In this document: one piece after another, positions 33,501-46,445 of the stretch
Layout: every line of letters begins with the position of its first letter
Numbering within the stretch: position 1 is the first letter of the stretch
Source of the DNA: Salvator merianae
Lineage: Eukaryota; Chordata; Lepidosauria; Squamata; Teiidae
Reading direction: 5' to 3'
Length of the DNA: 64,000 nt
Assembly: GCA_003586115.2 (NCBI GenBank)
Contig: QVOM02000053.1
Span: 913,658 to 977,657, forward strand
Notes under the pieces: generated by a model
Told to the model about the DNA's origin: nothing
What the model saw: the letters and a program-made list of their open reading frames with translations, nothing else
Databases searched by the model: none
Made by a program: the position numbers and the translations under genes

Positions 33501-35206
33501 TTACTTTATTTTATTTCTGAGTGCTCTGTGGAGAAATTCAGCCATGTTCCCCAAAGGCTCAGAATATAAACTGCTAAAGTGGGAGCAGATGCTGTTTTAC
33601 TCTTTGGAAGTTACCACCAGCCAAATGCCTTGAAGTTATTGGGAAAGAGGTTTGTTCATAAGACATGGTGTGTTCTTATATGCACAGAAATCTTGGAAAG
33701 CACCAAAGTCCAAAGTTTGCTTTCCATGTCAAAGCTGTAAGTATCTGTCCTGCCACATCTGGAAAATAAATTGATCAAAGGAGCACTAATGTGGGAATTC
33801 TTGTCCCTTTCCAAGCCAGTTTTGTTTATTGTCACTTTGGTTACTAACAAGTTCATGCGATTCCTCTGTTTAGCATCACAGATGGGATCTTGTGGCCTAA
33901 CAACCTAACTAAATGGAGACTGAGTTGGAGATGTGCAAAACACTGCTTTGAATGATTCATTAAAAATATTTTTTGTGGAGACCTGGCAGTGTAAAAGGAA
34001 TAAACTGGTTTGACTGGGGTAATGACTCTCTCTCCAACTATTCCTAATGAGATTTTTGGGCTGAAAGGTTGGTTTTATGAACTACCAATCAAAAGGCAGA
34101 ATGCAGTTGGCTGGGATGGAGACTCAGAGGTAAGAGGAAAAGGAAGGAATTCTGAAATGGGAATAATGCATGTAACAATCTTTACTAGAACACACAGAAA
34201 AATAAAAATACACTTTTATTCAGAGGATTGAGTAGCCAGCAATGAAAAGCAATGGCTTTTTTCAGTACAGTAATACAATCAGTTAAATAAACCAGTGGTA
34301 TCTTATTATATTGTCAGTCAGGATTTAGAACTGTAAGATTGTAGCAAGCAAGCTAGAGCTGATACTTAGATTACACATCTGAGTGCACTTCTGGCATTTT
34401 AATGGGCTTCTGCTCGTCACAGTGTAGCAAGCCCTCCACAGGCTGTTAGCTGAAGCAAACTGTGCACAGAAAAAGGTGATAAGGAGGCTTCTAATAGTGG
34501 CTTGTGTTCCAATGTGTGAAATAGTATCTAGGAGATTCTAAGAGGGTTCTAAGCTGGTCCCAGTCCCGGTGAAGCACTCCTCCCAACCTGACTGCTAGTT
34601 AACTCCCGCCTACAAGGCATTCTCTATCTCTGTCTGGATTATTTTTCTAAGAATCTTTTCCTCCTCCCATTCTGAATTTGCCTCTTCCGAATTTGCATCA
34701 TCTTGATGGATTACAGAGTTACTTTATTTCACTGAAAACAGGAGTGCACCAGACCACTTTCACTTTTTTAAAACTCCATAATGAAGCCATAGCAATGGAC
34801 AGGAGTGGACCTGCACCATGCCCGGCAAGCTTCCATTTCGCTGGCTCACCTCCGCTGTGGCTCAGACGGGGTCCTTTTGCTCCATCCCTGATTCTGGCCC
34901 TGAGAAGCCAAACTTTGAATGACAGCCTTGCACTCCATCACAGAGGGCAGGGGGAGAAGAAGGATGGGAGAGGTGGAGAGGAAAATGTTCTCCATCACCA
35001 GACTCAGGCTGGAGAGGTTTAAAAGTGTGATCAGATGTACTGAACTGTTCGAACCCCAGGTTCCATGAGTGAGCCCCCAAGGCCAAGGGGAGATTTGAAC
35101 TGAGGGACTCCTCACTTCAGCTTCTGCACTGGGTGTGTGTGGGAAAGAGGTCTCTGCCTGTAGCCCCCTTTATTGGTTGCTGTTATTAAAAAAAAAAAGT
35201 TGGAAT
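30591..35206. other. Gene desert segment
   Basis: No exons recognised. A LINE-tail-like segment is at about 31230-31330 and a family D repeat at 31488. The rest is AT-rich single-copy-looking sequence. Confidence 0.5.
31488..31618. mobile_element. Short repeat, family D
   Basis: 'ctctttccacactgg' then 'tcctggaataaggacctgct' then 'agtgcagactacc' matches the copy at 60855-60960. Near the right end 'gtgaacaagccc' looks like the inverted counterpart of the head. Confidence 0.45.
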
Positions 35207-35390
35207 GGCTGTAGCTCAGTGGTAGAGCAAACTGCCTGGAAAGCCGAGCGTCACTGGTTCGATCCCCAGCCTTTCCCTGGAAGAAGGCAATGGAAAACCA
35301 CCTTTGCATCTCTGCAAAGAAACCTGCATAGAGGGGCCCATGCAACAACAAGGAGGTACCCAACAACAACAACAGCAGCAACAACAGATG
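35207..35390 (+). repeat. tRNA-derived SINE (Sauria-SINE-like)
   Basis: The tRNA-like head 'ggctgtagctcagtggtaga' (A box) and 'ggttcgatcccc' (B box) is followed by 'gaaggcaatggaaaaccacc', the conserved SINE body, and an (AAC)n tail. It is a SINE, not a tRNA gene: no acceptor-stem pairing and a long body. This element is the main clue that the host is a squamate. Confidence 0.85.
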
Positions 35391-37483
35391 TGGGTCTTGT
35401 CTATAAGTGTGTCAAGAAACTGCACAGTAAAAAGGAAGTTTATCATTTAGCAAAAAATCTGCTTAGCCGATTAATCCGGATGTCTTAAGGTGAAATTTCT
35501 ATCAGGTACCCAATGGCCAAGAAGGAAGGAAGATTAGGTGGAGCAACATGGGGTGGGGACAGAGTTTGGCCAGTTCCAGATTAAGGAATAAAAATGATTA
35601 AGTTGCTTAAGAAAGTTATACCAACAAAAAGAGGAAATCGGTAGTCACAGCAGACAATTTCAGGGACTGTGCTGTTGTTAACATAGTTTGAAATGTGGGG
35701 CACACTGAATGCCCACCCCATGTTTGCACACAATGCAGGTGCACATGTGATATAACAAAAATATATATTTATGCAGATAGTGGAGCAGCGAATAGCTCTT
35801 GGAAAGGCAATCTATTCCATTCGCCAGGCTGCCAAGAATGCAATTCTGCAAGGCACTTCTACCTCAAAGAATCCGGAAAGGGCACTTCTTCCGTCTGTGC
35901 TTTCTTGTGCACAAGACGGCGTCTGAAGTGGAGTGCCTTGGAAGACTTCTTTGCTAAGAGGTGGTAGTTGTTGTGAGCTTTATATTGTGGCAAGCATATT
36001 TGAAATATGCATTATTTTCTAATCAAGAGATTTTCCTTTGTGTTCTAGCCTAGAGAAAGAGATCCCTGCAGTGCCCCCTGCTGGTGAATGGCAGCTCATT
36101 CTTTCAGTCATGTCAGTGATTGACTGAACCAAACACATTGCTGACATAAACCCAAGGGTGATACTGAAGACTGCCAGTTCATTTTAAATCACATCATTAA
36201 AATAACAGAAGTATATATCCATTTAAAACCACTGTTCACCAATTCCTCTTTATTTTTTAGACATGTGATGCTTTGCTGCTGCCAAACCACATCGAAGAAA
36301 TCTGGGCATCCTGGATGAAAAAGGGACATTTGTTTTTAAACGTTCCGTGTATTTACTTCCATCCCGTGTCCATCTCAGACCAGGAAGAGGTTGATGGCAT
36401 ATGGGATTTCTCAGAGCACTTTTAGCGGGTGTGATAATCACCCAGACGCAAAATAAGCTGCTTCCGTCCGTGGGAAACCTGAATCTTCCCCTCTTCCTTC
36501 TTCTAATCATTGGGAGACGTGGCCCACAGGTGTATCACAGATTTGGGTCTGTGCACCTGCAGCCCTCTGTCTTGTAGTCCATATTTCCACGTGCAGGGAA
36601 CCCCGTTTGTACGCTGGCCTGTTTTCTGCGTTATCGACCCACACGTTAAAGGGAAATTGCGCATCCCTTGATTCTGATTAGATGAGAAAATTATCTAATT
36701 TTCTATTCAGACCACAGGCCACGCGTGTGGAAGTTAACATCCAGCAACAACTTTGCCAGCTCTTTGTTAATGGCACCCCAAATCCTGACTTTGGAGAAGC
36801 ATATTTACTTCCTGGCAGGGTTGCTTGAGATTAAAAATCTTGATTGAAAATCTTGGTTGTTGCAGGAAAGATGAAACTTACGAGCTCAAAACCTTGAGAT
36901 GTGAGTGTGAGTGCTGCTGAATTAACCTTTCTCTTTATTTTTTTTGTTAGCAAACTGTCTGTACTGCCTTCTGCAGAAACAGGTGACAGAAATTAATATG
37001 CCTTTCTCCTACGCTGGGATTCAGTTGGCCACTGAATTTTGCCTGGGTGATCATGAAACTGCTAAACCTTCTTAAGTTTCGGCTGATATCTATGGATGAC
37101 AATGAAATGGCTGGCAGCAGCACCAGCCTTTTAAAACATAAAATCAAATAATTTCTTGTCTGCGAGAGAAATTAAATTGAATACAGTAGTTAAAATTGAC
37201 TCTGCTGACAAGAAGCTCCATCCAGCATTAAAAAATAAAACCGTAGCTTCATAAATCCAGATGAACGTGCATAGCAGAGCTGAAGCAGAAAACAGACATT
37301 GGTCTGCTGTTGTTCTGGAAGTGGCAGCAACTTGCCAGAGGGAAATCTGTGTGTCGTGTGCCTGGCGAAAAGGTAAGGAGGATAAGAAAACAGGATGGAA
37401 AATAGCAAGGCGGTCGTCATTGTGCCATCAAAGGAGCCTCGGAGGCACTCACATTGGGAATGCTTGAATACCGCATCTCACAC

Positions 37484-37562
37484 AGCATCAGAGAATCACA
37501 GAGTCATAGAACTGTGGCGTGGGCAGGGACCACAACGATAATCTCGTCTAACCCTTTGCAGA
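37484..37562 (+). repeat. CR1-like fragment (tcacagagtcatagaa type)
   Basis: 'gaatcacagagtcatagaac', 'cagggaccacaacgataatc' and 'tctaaccct' resemble the sauropsid CR1 3' region 'aatcatagaatcatagaa...agggaccttaaagatcatct'. A (CCAT)n array follows it. Confidence 0.5.
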
Positions 37563-37581
37563 TGTGGAGCAGATGTCTACC

Positions 37582-37638
37582 TCCATCCATCCATCTATCC
37601 ATCCATCCATCCATCCATCCAACCATCCATCCATCCAG
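37582..37638. repeat. (CCAT)n microsatellite
   Basis: About 14 CCAT units with a few interruptions. Confidence 0.95.
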
Positions 37639-38444
37639 AATGCTGATTATTTTTGGTTCTTTAATCCACACTCATGCCTTTTTAGGACAGCATCAGGGAC
37701 TTCCTGGGAGCAAACCCAGAAAAAATTGGCTTATTAGCAGAAATGGTTCCGTTTCAAGGGCGAAAAAAGACTGTTTTCTGCCAACTTTTGCTGTTTTCTG
37801 CTGTTTTTCTGAATGCATTTTTGCAAGGTAAAGATGCTTTGTTTTCCAGGTCTGGGCTCATCCAAAGTTCAGCTATTTTCCAAGTTCATTAGCATGATTG
37901 ACAGCTAAAGCCCCTCCCCCCATTCAGGCAGGTGCTTGGTAGGCTCAATGAATCCATAGGACAATTAACTTAGCAGGATTACCCCTTGGAAGCACCCTTC
38001 AAAAAAGGATTTATTTTTGTTTGAAGCTCCACATCTAGTTAAGCCTTTGAGAGTCGGTTAACTGTTTCCTATCATTTTAGTACTGCTCTGGAGAATGAAA
38101 TATATTTGCTTAAAATGAAAGGGTTAATGGACTTTTACCTAGGTTAGTTGAAGGCAATTTGCTAGTGCAATTCAATCCTAAAATTAAAAGTAAAAAAGGC
38201 ATTTACTCATTTTCCCAAACTGATTGTCTATTGATTTTCAGCAGCTTGCAGCCGGGGTGGATATCTACCCCTAAAATGGAAATATGACTAGAAGTGTGTG
38301 TTCTATCAGCACCCAAAGGCTGAGAATAAGAGGGTTTTTATCTGAGCATTTTAGCTGGGATATGATCCGAGTAGCAAGAAGAGCTGTTGCCTTATTGCCT
38401 AATAATTGCATATTCTTTTCTTTTTTCTATTGCACAGCACTAGA

Positions 38445-38790
38445 ACCAGGGGGCACTCTATGAAGTTGATGGGCAGGAGCATTAGAACCGGCAAGGAGAA
38501 GTATTTTTTCACCAAGTGGGTCATTGGTCTATGGAATTTACCACCAGAAGAGGTGGTGACAGCAACCAGCCTGGATACCTTTATGAAGGGATTAGACAGA
38601 TTCGTTTAGGTCAGGTGTATCAATGGCTACAACAGTGGATGCCCAGCTACCGCCTGCAGTTTGGAGAGGCAGGCAGGAGGCCTCTCAAGGCCATTGGCAG
38701 GGAGTGGAGAGCAGGTGAGGGGTTTGCCTTCCTCTTCTGCTTGAGATGCCCAGAAGCAGCTGGTGGGCCGCTGTATAATCTTTTTGTTTA
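38445..38790 (+). repeat. CR1-like LINE 3' end fragment
   Basis: 'gtattttttcaccaagtggg', 'tctatggaatttaccacc', 'ggtggtgacagcaaccagcc' and 'agcagctggtgggccgct' are the shared family segments. It carries a short degenerate frame only. Confidence 0.7.
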
Positions 38791-41773
38791 TTATTGTTTG
38801 TTGATTATTTTGTATAATCTGCACTCCTTGATGTTTCTTTATAGATGTTCTACAAATATTGATATTTCAATGTATTGTGCTGAATATCCTTGTTTGTAAT
38901 CCAGTCTCACGCTTTTAGATCATGGATGAAGTCTTGCAAAGGTGCTATTCAAACGAACAAATAGCAGTCGTGCTCCTAACCCCAGCAGTGTTCTTCCCTC
39001 TCATCTGCGTCAGTCCCCCAGTTCATGTTAACCAAAGGAATCACCAGGAAAACATTTGCCCTTCTCCCCTAAAAAAACACCTGGCCGACTCCATCTAACC
39101 TCTTCAATGTGGCTTTTGACCTTTCATAGTCCTAACCTCTGTCTGCTGGGTATGTGGAAGAATACGCAAGCCATGTCTGGAGAAACAGAGCGGCCTTTCA
39201 GCGGACACAGAGGAAACCGTGGTTGAGCGAGAACTGAATTGCCTCCGTATGGTTTTCCTCCAGCATCCTCCGGAGAGGAGAATTATCCTGACGCCTTCGT
39301 GTTTTCCTGGAGGCCTGGGAAGGATGTGGGGCACGGTGGGTGTGAATACATTTGATGGAAATGTCCCCCGGTCGCCTCAGGTTGTCTCGTACCCCACATG
39401 CGGATAGAACCTGGGTTGGTCCCATAAAAGTTTTTGTGGCAGGTGAGCAGCAGGTCTGCCACCTTTTTAAAACGTCGCCTCGCCTACTTGTTCCTTCAAA
39501 ACCAAAACTTTATCCTGCCTTTCAGCTTAGGCAGGTGGAGAGTGCAAAACCCAAGGAGCAAATCTGCTTGGAAGGTGCTGGTTTTAAAGCACAGCCCGAC
39601 TCTACACCTCCCCCCCCCCCTAAACACCAAGCCTTCACTCTAACAGCATGAAGCTTCTCACCCTGAATTCTACAACAGCAGGACAGAGTTGCTTCTATAC
39701 AACAGAAATGCTATTAATAGGATAATTAACATAATTGTGTTATTAGAGACAGGAGCCTGTGTTTTTCTAGGAAGCGAGGGGCTCTTGTTAATATATCGCA
39801 AGAGGTGCTAGAGCCTCAACAGAAGTTTGCCTCTCGTTGAACAGCCACGACCGCAGTTCTGGAGACAGGCGCGGCGGCGGAGAGTTTATACGAAGCGTGC
39901 CGGTTGCAAGGTTTGAAAAAGTAAGGGCGTCTAAGCGAGCCGGTGGTGATGCCTGACGGCAGGCAACAGGGAAAAAGAGAAAGCAAGGCAGTTCCGGTAC
40001 TGCAGCACACGGCACGTACCGTGGAAATTGCTCCGTGCCAAGCAGGAAGGGCCCTGTCCCAGCATGCCTTCAGAGCCGGGGAACGAGCATTCCCTGGGCC
40101 CCAAAGCTGCAGGCTGAGGGAGGTTCTGTGACGCACCTGGGAACAGCCCCAGAAGTGGGCTCTGTACACCTAGCGGTGGTTGGGGAAGATCCCAGCCTGG
40201 GAAGTCATGGGCGGCCACTTTAACGTGGCATCCCTCTGGAGACTTCCGGGAGCGGTCTTCTTCGCCAGGTGAAAGCCCTGGGCAGCCAGGCAGTCCCAGG
40301 AGAGCCAGGGTGTCCCGACCCCCAGCTGGTACTGCCCCAAAGCCCAGGCAGTGGAGCCGGTAGCAAATGACTGTCACCGGGCAGTACAGTCACCCCACAT
40401 ATAGTGTGTTTTTTGCGTAACATACTCTTGCCCAACACTTCCTTTGTGAATTTACGGCATGGTTTTGTTTTTACACCGTAGGTGAAGTGTGACTTCACTT
40501 GTCGGTGCAATCCTGGAAGCTTTCAGTAATGATCTTCTGCGGTACTGTTGACTTGCGTGGGAAGACGGTGCCTCCCCACTGTGGTGTCATCAGCACAGGG
40601 CCTTTCCGCACTGAACCGCTGGGTCTGGGCTGTGAGGTGCTCTGGTTCGCATTTTGGCCAGACGTGGGCTCAACCAGCACCATTTGCATGATGTGCAGGC
40701 CGTGCACATGCATGGCGGCCACGTTCAAGATGGCGGCTCCCAGTGGCAGCGTCTAGACAGGTAGAATATAGCTCTAATTTAGGAAAATCTGCGTTCAGAG
40801 TTGGGTTTTCCCATAATAGGTTATAGCAGGTTTTCACCCCGATAGCCAAGCCATAATAGTGCAGTTTATCCCCTGTCTGGACGTGGCCTTTGGAGTCAGG
40901 CTGTACCACTTCAAATGGGAAACTGCCTTCTGCAGCCTGCGTTGAGCAGTATGGAACATGATGGATGGTTTACTTCTGCGTGAATAAAGAAATGCATGAA
41001 ACTGAGGGGTCTGTTTCCTTCTGCAAGAAGGAGTGAGTAACTTTCCTGCTTGCTTAATTCTGTGTCTGTCAAGCTGGATAGTAAATGATGCCAAAGTACG
41101 TTTAGACACTCAGTGCGTACATGACTTTCTCAGTATTTTAATTATTTTTCCTAAGTCGCAATGCTGTAAAATAGAAGAGGCGAGGAGGCACCTGAACACT
41201 TTTTGTTTCCTCTGGGCACTGATGCATTCATGGGGCTGAGACTTTGAACACAGGCTGCGACCTTCAGCTATGTTGCTTTTAACTTACACTTTTTATTAAC
41301 AAAACCATGTGAAAGCAAAGTGTTTCATGTTGCCAATTTAACTTCTTTAATTAAAAGTGAAAATCATAAACTGCTTCAGCCGTGGGTGCTGTTCTAATGT
41401 CCTCAATGGGGAAAATAGGCTTAAAAATTTCAAGTGCACTGGCTCTCAAAGGCATTCACAGTGGCATTGCCACTTTGTTTAGCAAGAGAGATGAATTTCT
41501 GAATTCTGCCATACAGGATTTTCAAAATGTATAGTGTAATCATGGTTGAAGCCATGCAGAATGGAAAGCACATTTCTTGGAAAGGGAGGGAAAAGATCTA
41601 CAGCGTGGACTACCCTCCCCAGCTTTTTAAAACATGATAACTGCACACAGGACCATATTTACATTAGCTTTAACCCTACAGCAGTATTGTTAAGCAGGGC
41701 TGAACCCTGACCCACGGGGCACCTGTACAATGGTGCATCCAGAACTAGGTTGAAGAGGAACTTCTGGAATGGA
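38791..41773. other. Gene desert segment
   Basis: No exon found. About 40590-40890 resembles another hAT-like non-autonomous element (heads 'cagggcctttccgcact' and 'ggacgtggcctttgg'), poorly defined. Confidence 0.4.
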
Positions 41774-41900
41774 CCCTTAATCCAGATTAAGGTTGTTTGC
41801 ATCGAGGTCTCCAGACCTGCACATTAATATGGATCTAGGAGGCCCTACCCCCTGCTGGTACAGCTCCGTCTGCTTTGGAAGAAGCCTGATCCAGATTAAG
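41774..41900. mobile_element. Short foldback element, family C
   Basis: Starts cccttaatccagattaagg (itself nearly palindromic) and ends gatccagattaag. It shares its body ('ggtctccag', 'ggatctaggaggccct', 'gtctgc') with the reverse complement of 62208-62343. Confidence 0.55.
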
Positions 41901-41931
41901 CATGCCTGGATCTGGATCACTAGATCGCCCA

Positions 41932-42238
41932 AAGAGCCACTGGTCTATGGAACTCTTTGCAAGAAGAGGTGGTGGCAGCAACCAGCCTGGATGGCTTTAA
42001 AGAAGGGACTGGACCAATTCACGGAGGATGGGAATATCTAGGGGTCTGCTCACACTTTCCACCTTAGAATGGTAGAACTCTGAAGGCCATTTGCAGGGAG
42101 TGGAGAGCAGGTGAAGGTTTTGCCTTCATCTTTTGCTTGAGATGCGCTGAGGCAATTGGTGGGCCACTGGGTGAGATGGGATGCTGGACTGGATGGGCTG
42201 TGGCCTGATCCAGCAAGGCTCTTCTTATGTTCTTATGA
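41932..42238 (+). repeat. CR1-like LINE 3' end fragment
   Basis: 'gccactggtctatggaactc', 'ggtggtggcagcaaccagcc', 'ggactggatgggctgtggcc' and 'cttcttatgttcttatg'. It begins directly after a family C element. Confidence 0.7.
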
Positions 42239-44044
42239 AGGGGAGTAGAGAGCCACTTATGAATTCTTTTTGTTTAAATCTCTTGTTTTTTCCTCAGAAT
42301 GATTTAAAGGAAAATGACAGCTATATATTCTTATTCTCCCATGTCCAAATCAATACCACAGTCCAATAGTTAAATTAAATAAAGTGTGTTCTGCTATAAC
42401 CTGTGTCTGATAGATTTTAGATGCTATTTGTTGTTTAGAAATAATGGCTTCAGGAATAATTTGCTGAATTGTGTCAGATCTTTAATCTAAAATAAAACCA
42501 TTTTTAAATCCACCAAAGATTTTTAATTGGAACCAGACACCCCGCTCCGAATGTGAGGTATCTTTCATCTCATTTTTCAAGAGATTTGAAGTGAAGGGTT
42601 TTTGTTGTTTATTGCAAAGGTCTTTCAAGCAGAGTAAAGTTTGTTGTTTCCAGAAGTTAAGACATTTATTTCACCACCTTTTTATTAGAGGGCAAGCAGC
42701 ATCACAGACAGCAAACAACAGGGACAACCCTGGAGCGAATTTCAGACTCTCGGGACAAAAGGACAATTAAAAAAAAAACTTACCACGTCCTGAAGTTTCC
42801 TTTCGTTTGTCCCTTTTGCAGATCCAAAGGGGGTGATTTACACAGTTTAGGTTGGATGGAGAGGGAGCTATGGAGATTCCTGGGCCAATCCAAGCGGTCT
42901 ACAGGTGCTGTCCGATCAGGGCCCTGAAAAAACCGGCCAATAGCAGCAAATGGGAAGCGAGCAAGCCGAGGAGGGAATGCAGTGCCATAACTGACCAAGA
43001 AGAGAATCAGCAAGGTAGGAGGCTTTTTAAGGGCCAGGTGGGGGAGCTGAACTAAACCAGTTCAGACGGAACCAGGTGGTTTGACCCGTCTGGTCCGATA
43101 CCCTCTGGGTCGGTTCATATTGAACTGGCCCCTCTCAAACAGGGAGAGTTCGAACTGTGTTGAAGCACCCGATTTGATTCAAACCAGATCAAACTGAAAC
43201 GGAATAAGTTACACCTAGGAATGTGGCTGTTGGGGCCATAGCTAGGGTGGCCAAGGAAAGCAAGATGGCCAGAATTGGCTGACTGAGGCCAAAACAAGAG
43301 AAGAGAAATACCGAGCTCAGCAAACAGCCAGATCATGTTTATTTATATTTTCTGTTGCATCCCCAATGGTGTCTGGGAAGGTTACACAATTAAAATAAGA
43401 TTCAAACGTTGAAACCCAGAAACAAAACCAATGTAAGCACCAGGGAGATCATGGGGCCCTTGGCAAAGAGCCAGTCTTGCTCCACTGCAGAAGCTCTTGG
43501 TAGCCCCACACCAAGGCACGCGATCAGTGTAGACAAACCCCTTCCAGCAGGCCACTCTGCTTGTAAGCATTACTTTTATTATTTGTGGTTTATTACAGAG
43601 CCATAATAAAGCCACCTTTAGATTGAATTATTAACGACCTGTTTATTTTATTTGTTTCCAAAATGTTTATATTATTATAGCTATTAATCTTTCTATCTCA
43701 CTATAGTCTTCTAATACTTTATTCTTTGCTCAATTTTCATCTGAATTATTACACACCCGCAGTCACTTTTGGCCTGAAAGCTTGTTAGCGCCTTTCTTTG
43801 GGTGCGAGTGTGTTCTTTTTCGCAGCCCCCTACTCCTGTTTGCTTTCTTACCTGAGCACAACTTAATATAACTCAACCTTGAGGTATGACTGTCTGGCAA
43901 CCCAAACGAGACAACCTCCCCCTCTTTGCTGCCAGCAGAAAGGATTTTCAACTCTCAAGAAGCACGTTTCGTTATTTTATTTTTCTGCCTAGCAAAATGT
44001 CATTGCTGTTCATACAGCAGAATTTCATTTCATCTATGCAATAT

Positions 44045-44059
44045 CTGTCTCTCTCTCTG

Positions 44060-44100
<41 letters not shown>

Positions 44101-44143
44101 TTATGTCTGTCTATCTTTTTGTCTCGCTGTCTCTTTCTCTATT

Positions 44144-44198
<55 letters not shown>

Positions 44199-44340
44199 GT
44201 CTCTCTATATATCTGTTTGTCTCTTGCTCTCTTTTGTGCTTATGTATATGTGTGTATGTATATCTGTCTGTCTGTCTCTTTATCTTTCAGTCTCTCTCTC
44301 GTGCTGATATGTATCTATATGTCTGTCTGTCTATCTATCT
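44045..44340. repeat. (CTAT)n / (CTGT)n tetranucleotide cluster
   Basis: Two long CTAT runs (about 44059-44100 and 44145-44192) inside 300 bp of CTGT, CTCT and CTAT variants. The apparent Ser-Ile-Tyr-Leu proteins read through it are artefacts of the repeat. Confidence 0.95.
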
Positions 44341-46041
44341 TGTGCAATGGCGTGAATGGTGGATGGCCTTTAGAGCTCATGCGCAGTTTCTGAAAGCTGC
44401 ATGCGCAAGATCAAACACACGTCCTTCGCCCTCACCCTGCCTCTGTGGCGGCACAGACGAGGCCCTCCCTGCTCCACCCCAGGGTGATCCAGGATGAGCA
44501 GCCCCACCCCTGACTCCCTGTGGCCCCTGTTCCCTGGGAGGGAGAGCCCCCTGTCAAAGATGGGTGTGATCAGGCTGAGAACGGTCTAAGTTCCCTGTCT
44601 GTCCAGAGATAGACAATCTTGCTAGGGTGTGACTGTGGTGTTGGTCTGGTGTTTGCAACTTATACATTTTTGGAAACTGTATCATTTATGGCGGATGTAG
44701 CCAAAAGTGAAAGCCTGGGTTCTACAGAAATCATTGACTTCCCTCCACAACAGTTGTCCAAATTCTGCACCAATTCACAATGCGAACAGGACTTTTTGGG
44801 GTGAATTGATGAACGGAACAAATGAGCTTCGACATTTTTTTAAAAAAAACTTTTTTCACAAAGTAGGGGTTAGTTTTAAACCACAAATGTTACAAAAGCA
44901 ACTTAATCATGCTATCAGTTTGATTATTCTGTACAGGACGTGCAAATACAGGGGAAAGGGGATTATTTAGGAACCAGAATCCAATCTAGTCTTGAAACGT
45001 TAACATTAGTAATAACCAAAGTGTTCTCTCCTTCCGTAGATTTTATTTCCAGCTGAATATTTAACAGTGCACTGGGTAAGGCCCGCAGGCTTAAAATTGC
45101 ACGTCTATGAATCTAACCATCCCGTCTTTGACACCCTTTATCCTGTTCACTTCTCATTGGCATTTTTAAAAAACTTGCTGCAACAGATGAGGGTGCTTTA
45201 ACCATCTGTTAACCTTTTTTCCCCCCTTCTCTCGCTCCCTCTCAATGTGGAGTTGCTCAAGGCAAGAAGACCCAGAGCAAACTAGGCTGGAACAAAAAGC
45301 AAAGGAGGTAAGCATAGCTAGAGATCATTACAGTTGACATTTCAAGGCTTGAACATATTAATTTTTTATGCCTTGCTACTTGTATATCGTTAATAAAAAT
45401 CTGACTAAAAACTTTTTAGGATGTATTTGTTGCTGTGCCTTTGATCTTAATGTTTGCAAACTAATACATTAATACATGTGGAGCCTAAGGAGATTTTATG
45501 AGAGCGTATTTCCATACATTATGTTTTCATTTCCATTTTAGGTAGCTTTTTAGCTTTTGTTGAGTTGTGGATGGCAGCAGCCCTTGGTTTGGGTGAGATA
45601 TGTGAGCTTTTGTCTTTGTCTTGTAAAATGTCATTTCCAAGCAATGCGCTGCTACTTTTAAAAAGCTAAACGCTCTGCTGTAGTCTGTGTTGCTAATTAT
45701 TATACTTTAGCTTTTTTCTTTCTCTCTTTTTTAAAGGCTCAACGCTCTTTCACCAGCTTTATAATGCAAGGCTAATGACTACAGAATATTTGAATTATTA
45801 TTAGTAGAAAAAGTGTCCTATTTCTGTCTGAGCAGCCAGACCACCAGCTATTTTCAGGATGCCTATTAGGGAGATTGTATTGAAAAAAACTGTCTCCTAA
45901 GTCAGACTGTCATCTTTGGCTATGGTACAATAGCAGGATTCAGCAGGCCAAACTACAATGGGCAGGAGAAAGGAAGTAGGTAACATAATTGTTGCGTTGG
46001 AATGATACCTACAAGCATTCAACTCTCAGCATTTTCAGACG

Positions 46042-46128
46042 TTCCCGAGCTACAGCTCCCAGCATTCCATATTAGCCCCACTGGGGCTGGCACTGAATCT
46101 CGGGAGTTGTAGTTCAGGAACATCCGGA
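46042..46128. repeat. Foldback of the actacaactcccag type
   Basis: 'gttcccgagctacagctccc' against 'gggagttgtagttcaggaac' form imperfect inverted arms. Same family as the foldbacks near 3008 and 26668. Confidence 0.55.
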
Positions 46129-46415
46129 AGGCCACGCTTGAGCAGCTTTCGCATAGGGCTTAAATCATTGATCCCCAAACTCATGTGTGTTCTCATGTGG
46201 GAGTTTTATGGGAACGTGAGGCCATGAGCCAAACAAAGCAAAAACACCATGTTCACATGGATAAAACATGGCAGTTACACATCAGTTGATCATGAACAAT
46301 GCACTAACAATGCAAATATATTGCAAGAGGTAAAGAAATATATCTTACAAAATAAAATGCAGAAGAATGCTATGATCAAATGTGTTTCACTCCAACAGTG
46401 GTGAGTGTCTCCACC

Positions 46416-46445
46416 AGACCAGACCAGACCTGTCTGGTCTGGTCT
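46416..46445. repeat. Perfect 14-bp palindrome
   Basis: agaccagaccagac, two bases, then gtctggtctggtct. It is built of a tandem CCAGA unit and its complement. Confidence 0.85.

Larger units (their letters stand above)
35391..38444. other. Gene desert segment with possible regulatory blocks
   Basis: No exons. 36590-36850 is repeat-free and has 'ttgattctgattagatgaga' and 'aaattatctaattttc' (paired homeodomain-like and GATA-like cores). 37895-37904 is TGATTGACAG, the classic MEIS/PBX-type site. Confidence 0.4.

Noticed and set aside
35207..35290. tRNA gene
   Set aside because: A- and B-box-like sequences are present, but there is no paired acceptor stem and a SINE body follows; the same applies at 57697.
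37582..37638. CRISPR-like or direct-repeat array
   Set aside because: Simple CCAT microsatellite with no spacers in a vertebrate genome.
43886..44497. 203-residue protein rich in Ser-Ile-Tyr-Leu
   Set aside because: Translation of a CTAT/CTGT microsatellite.
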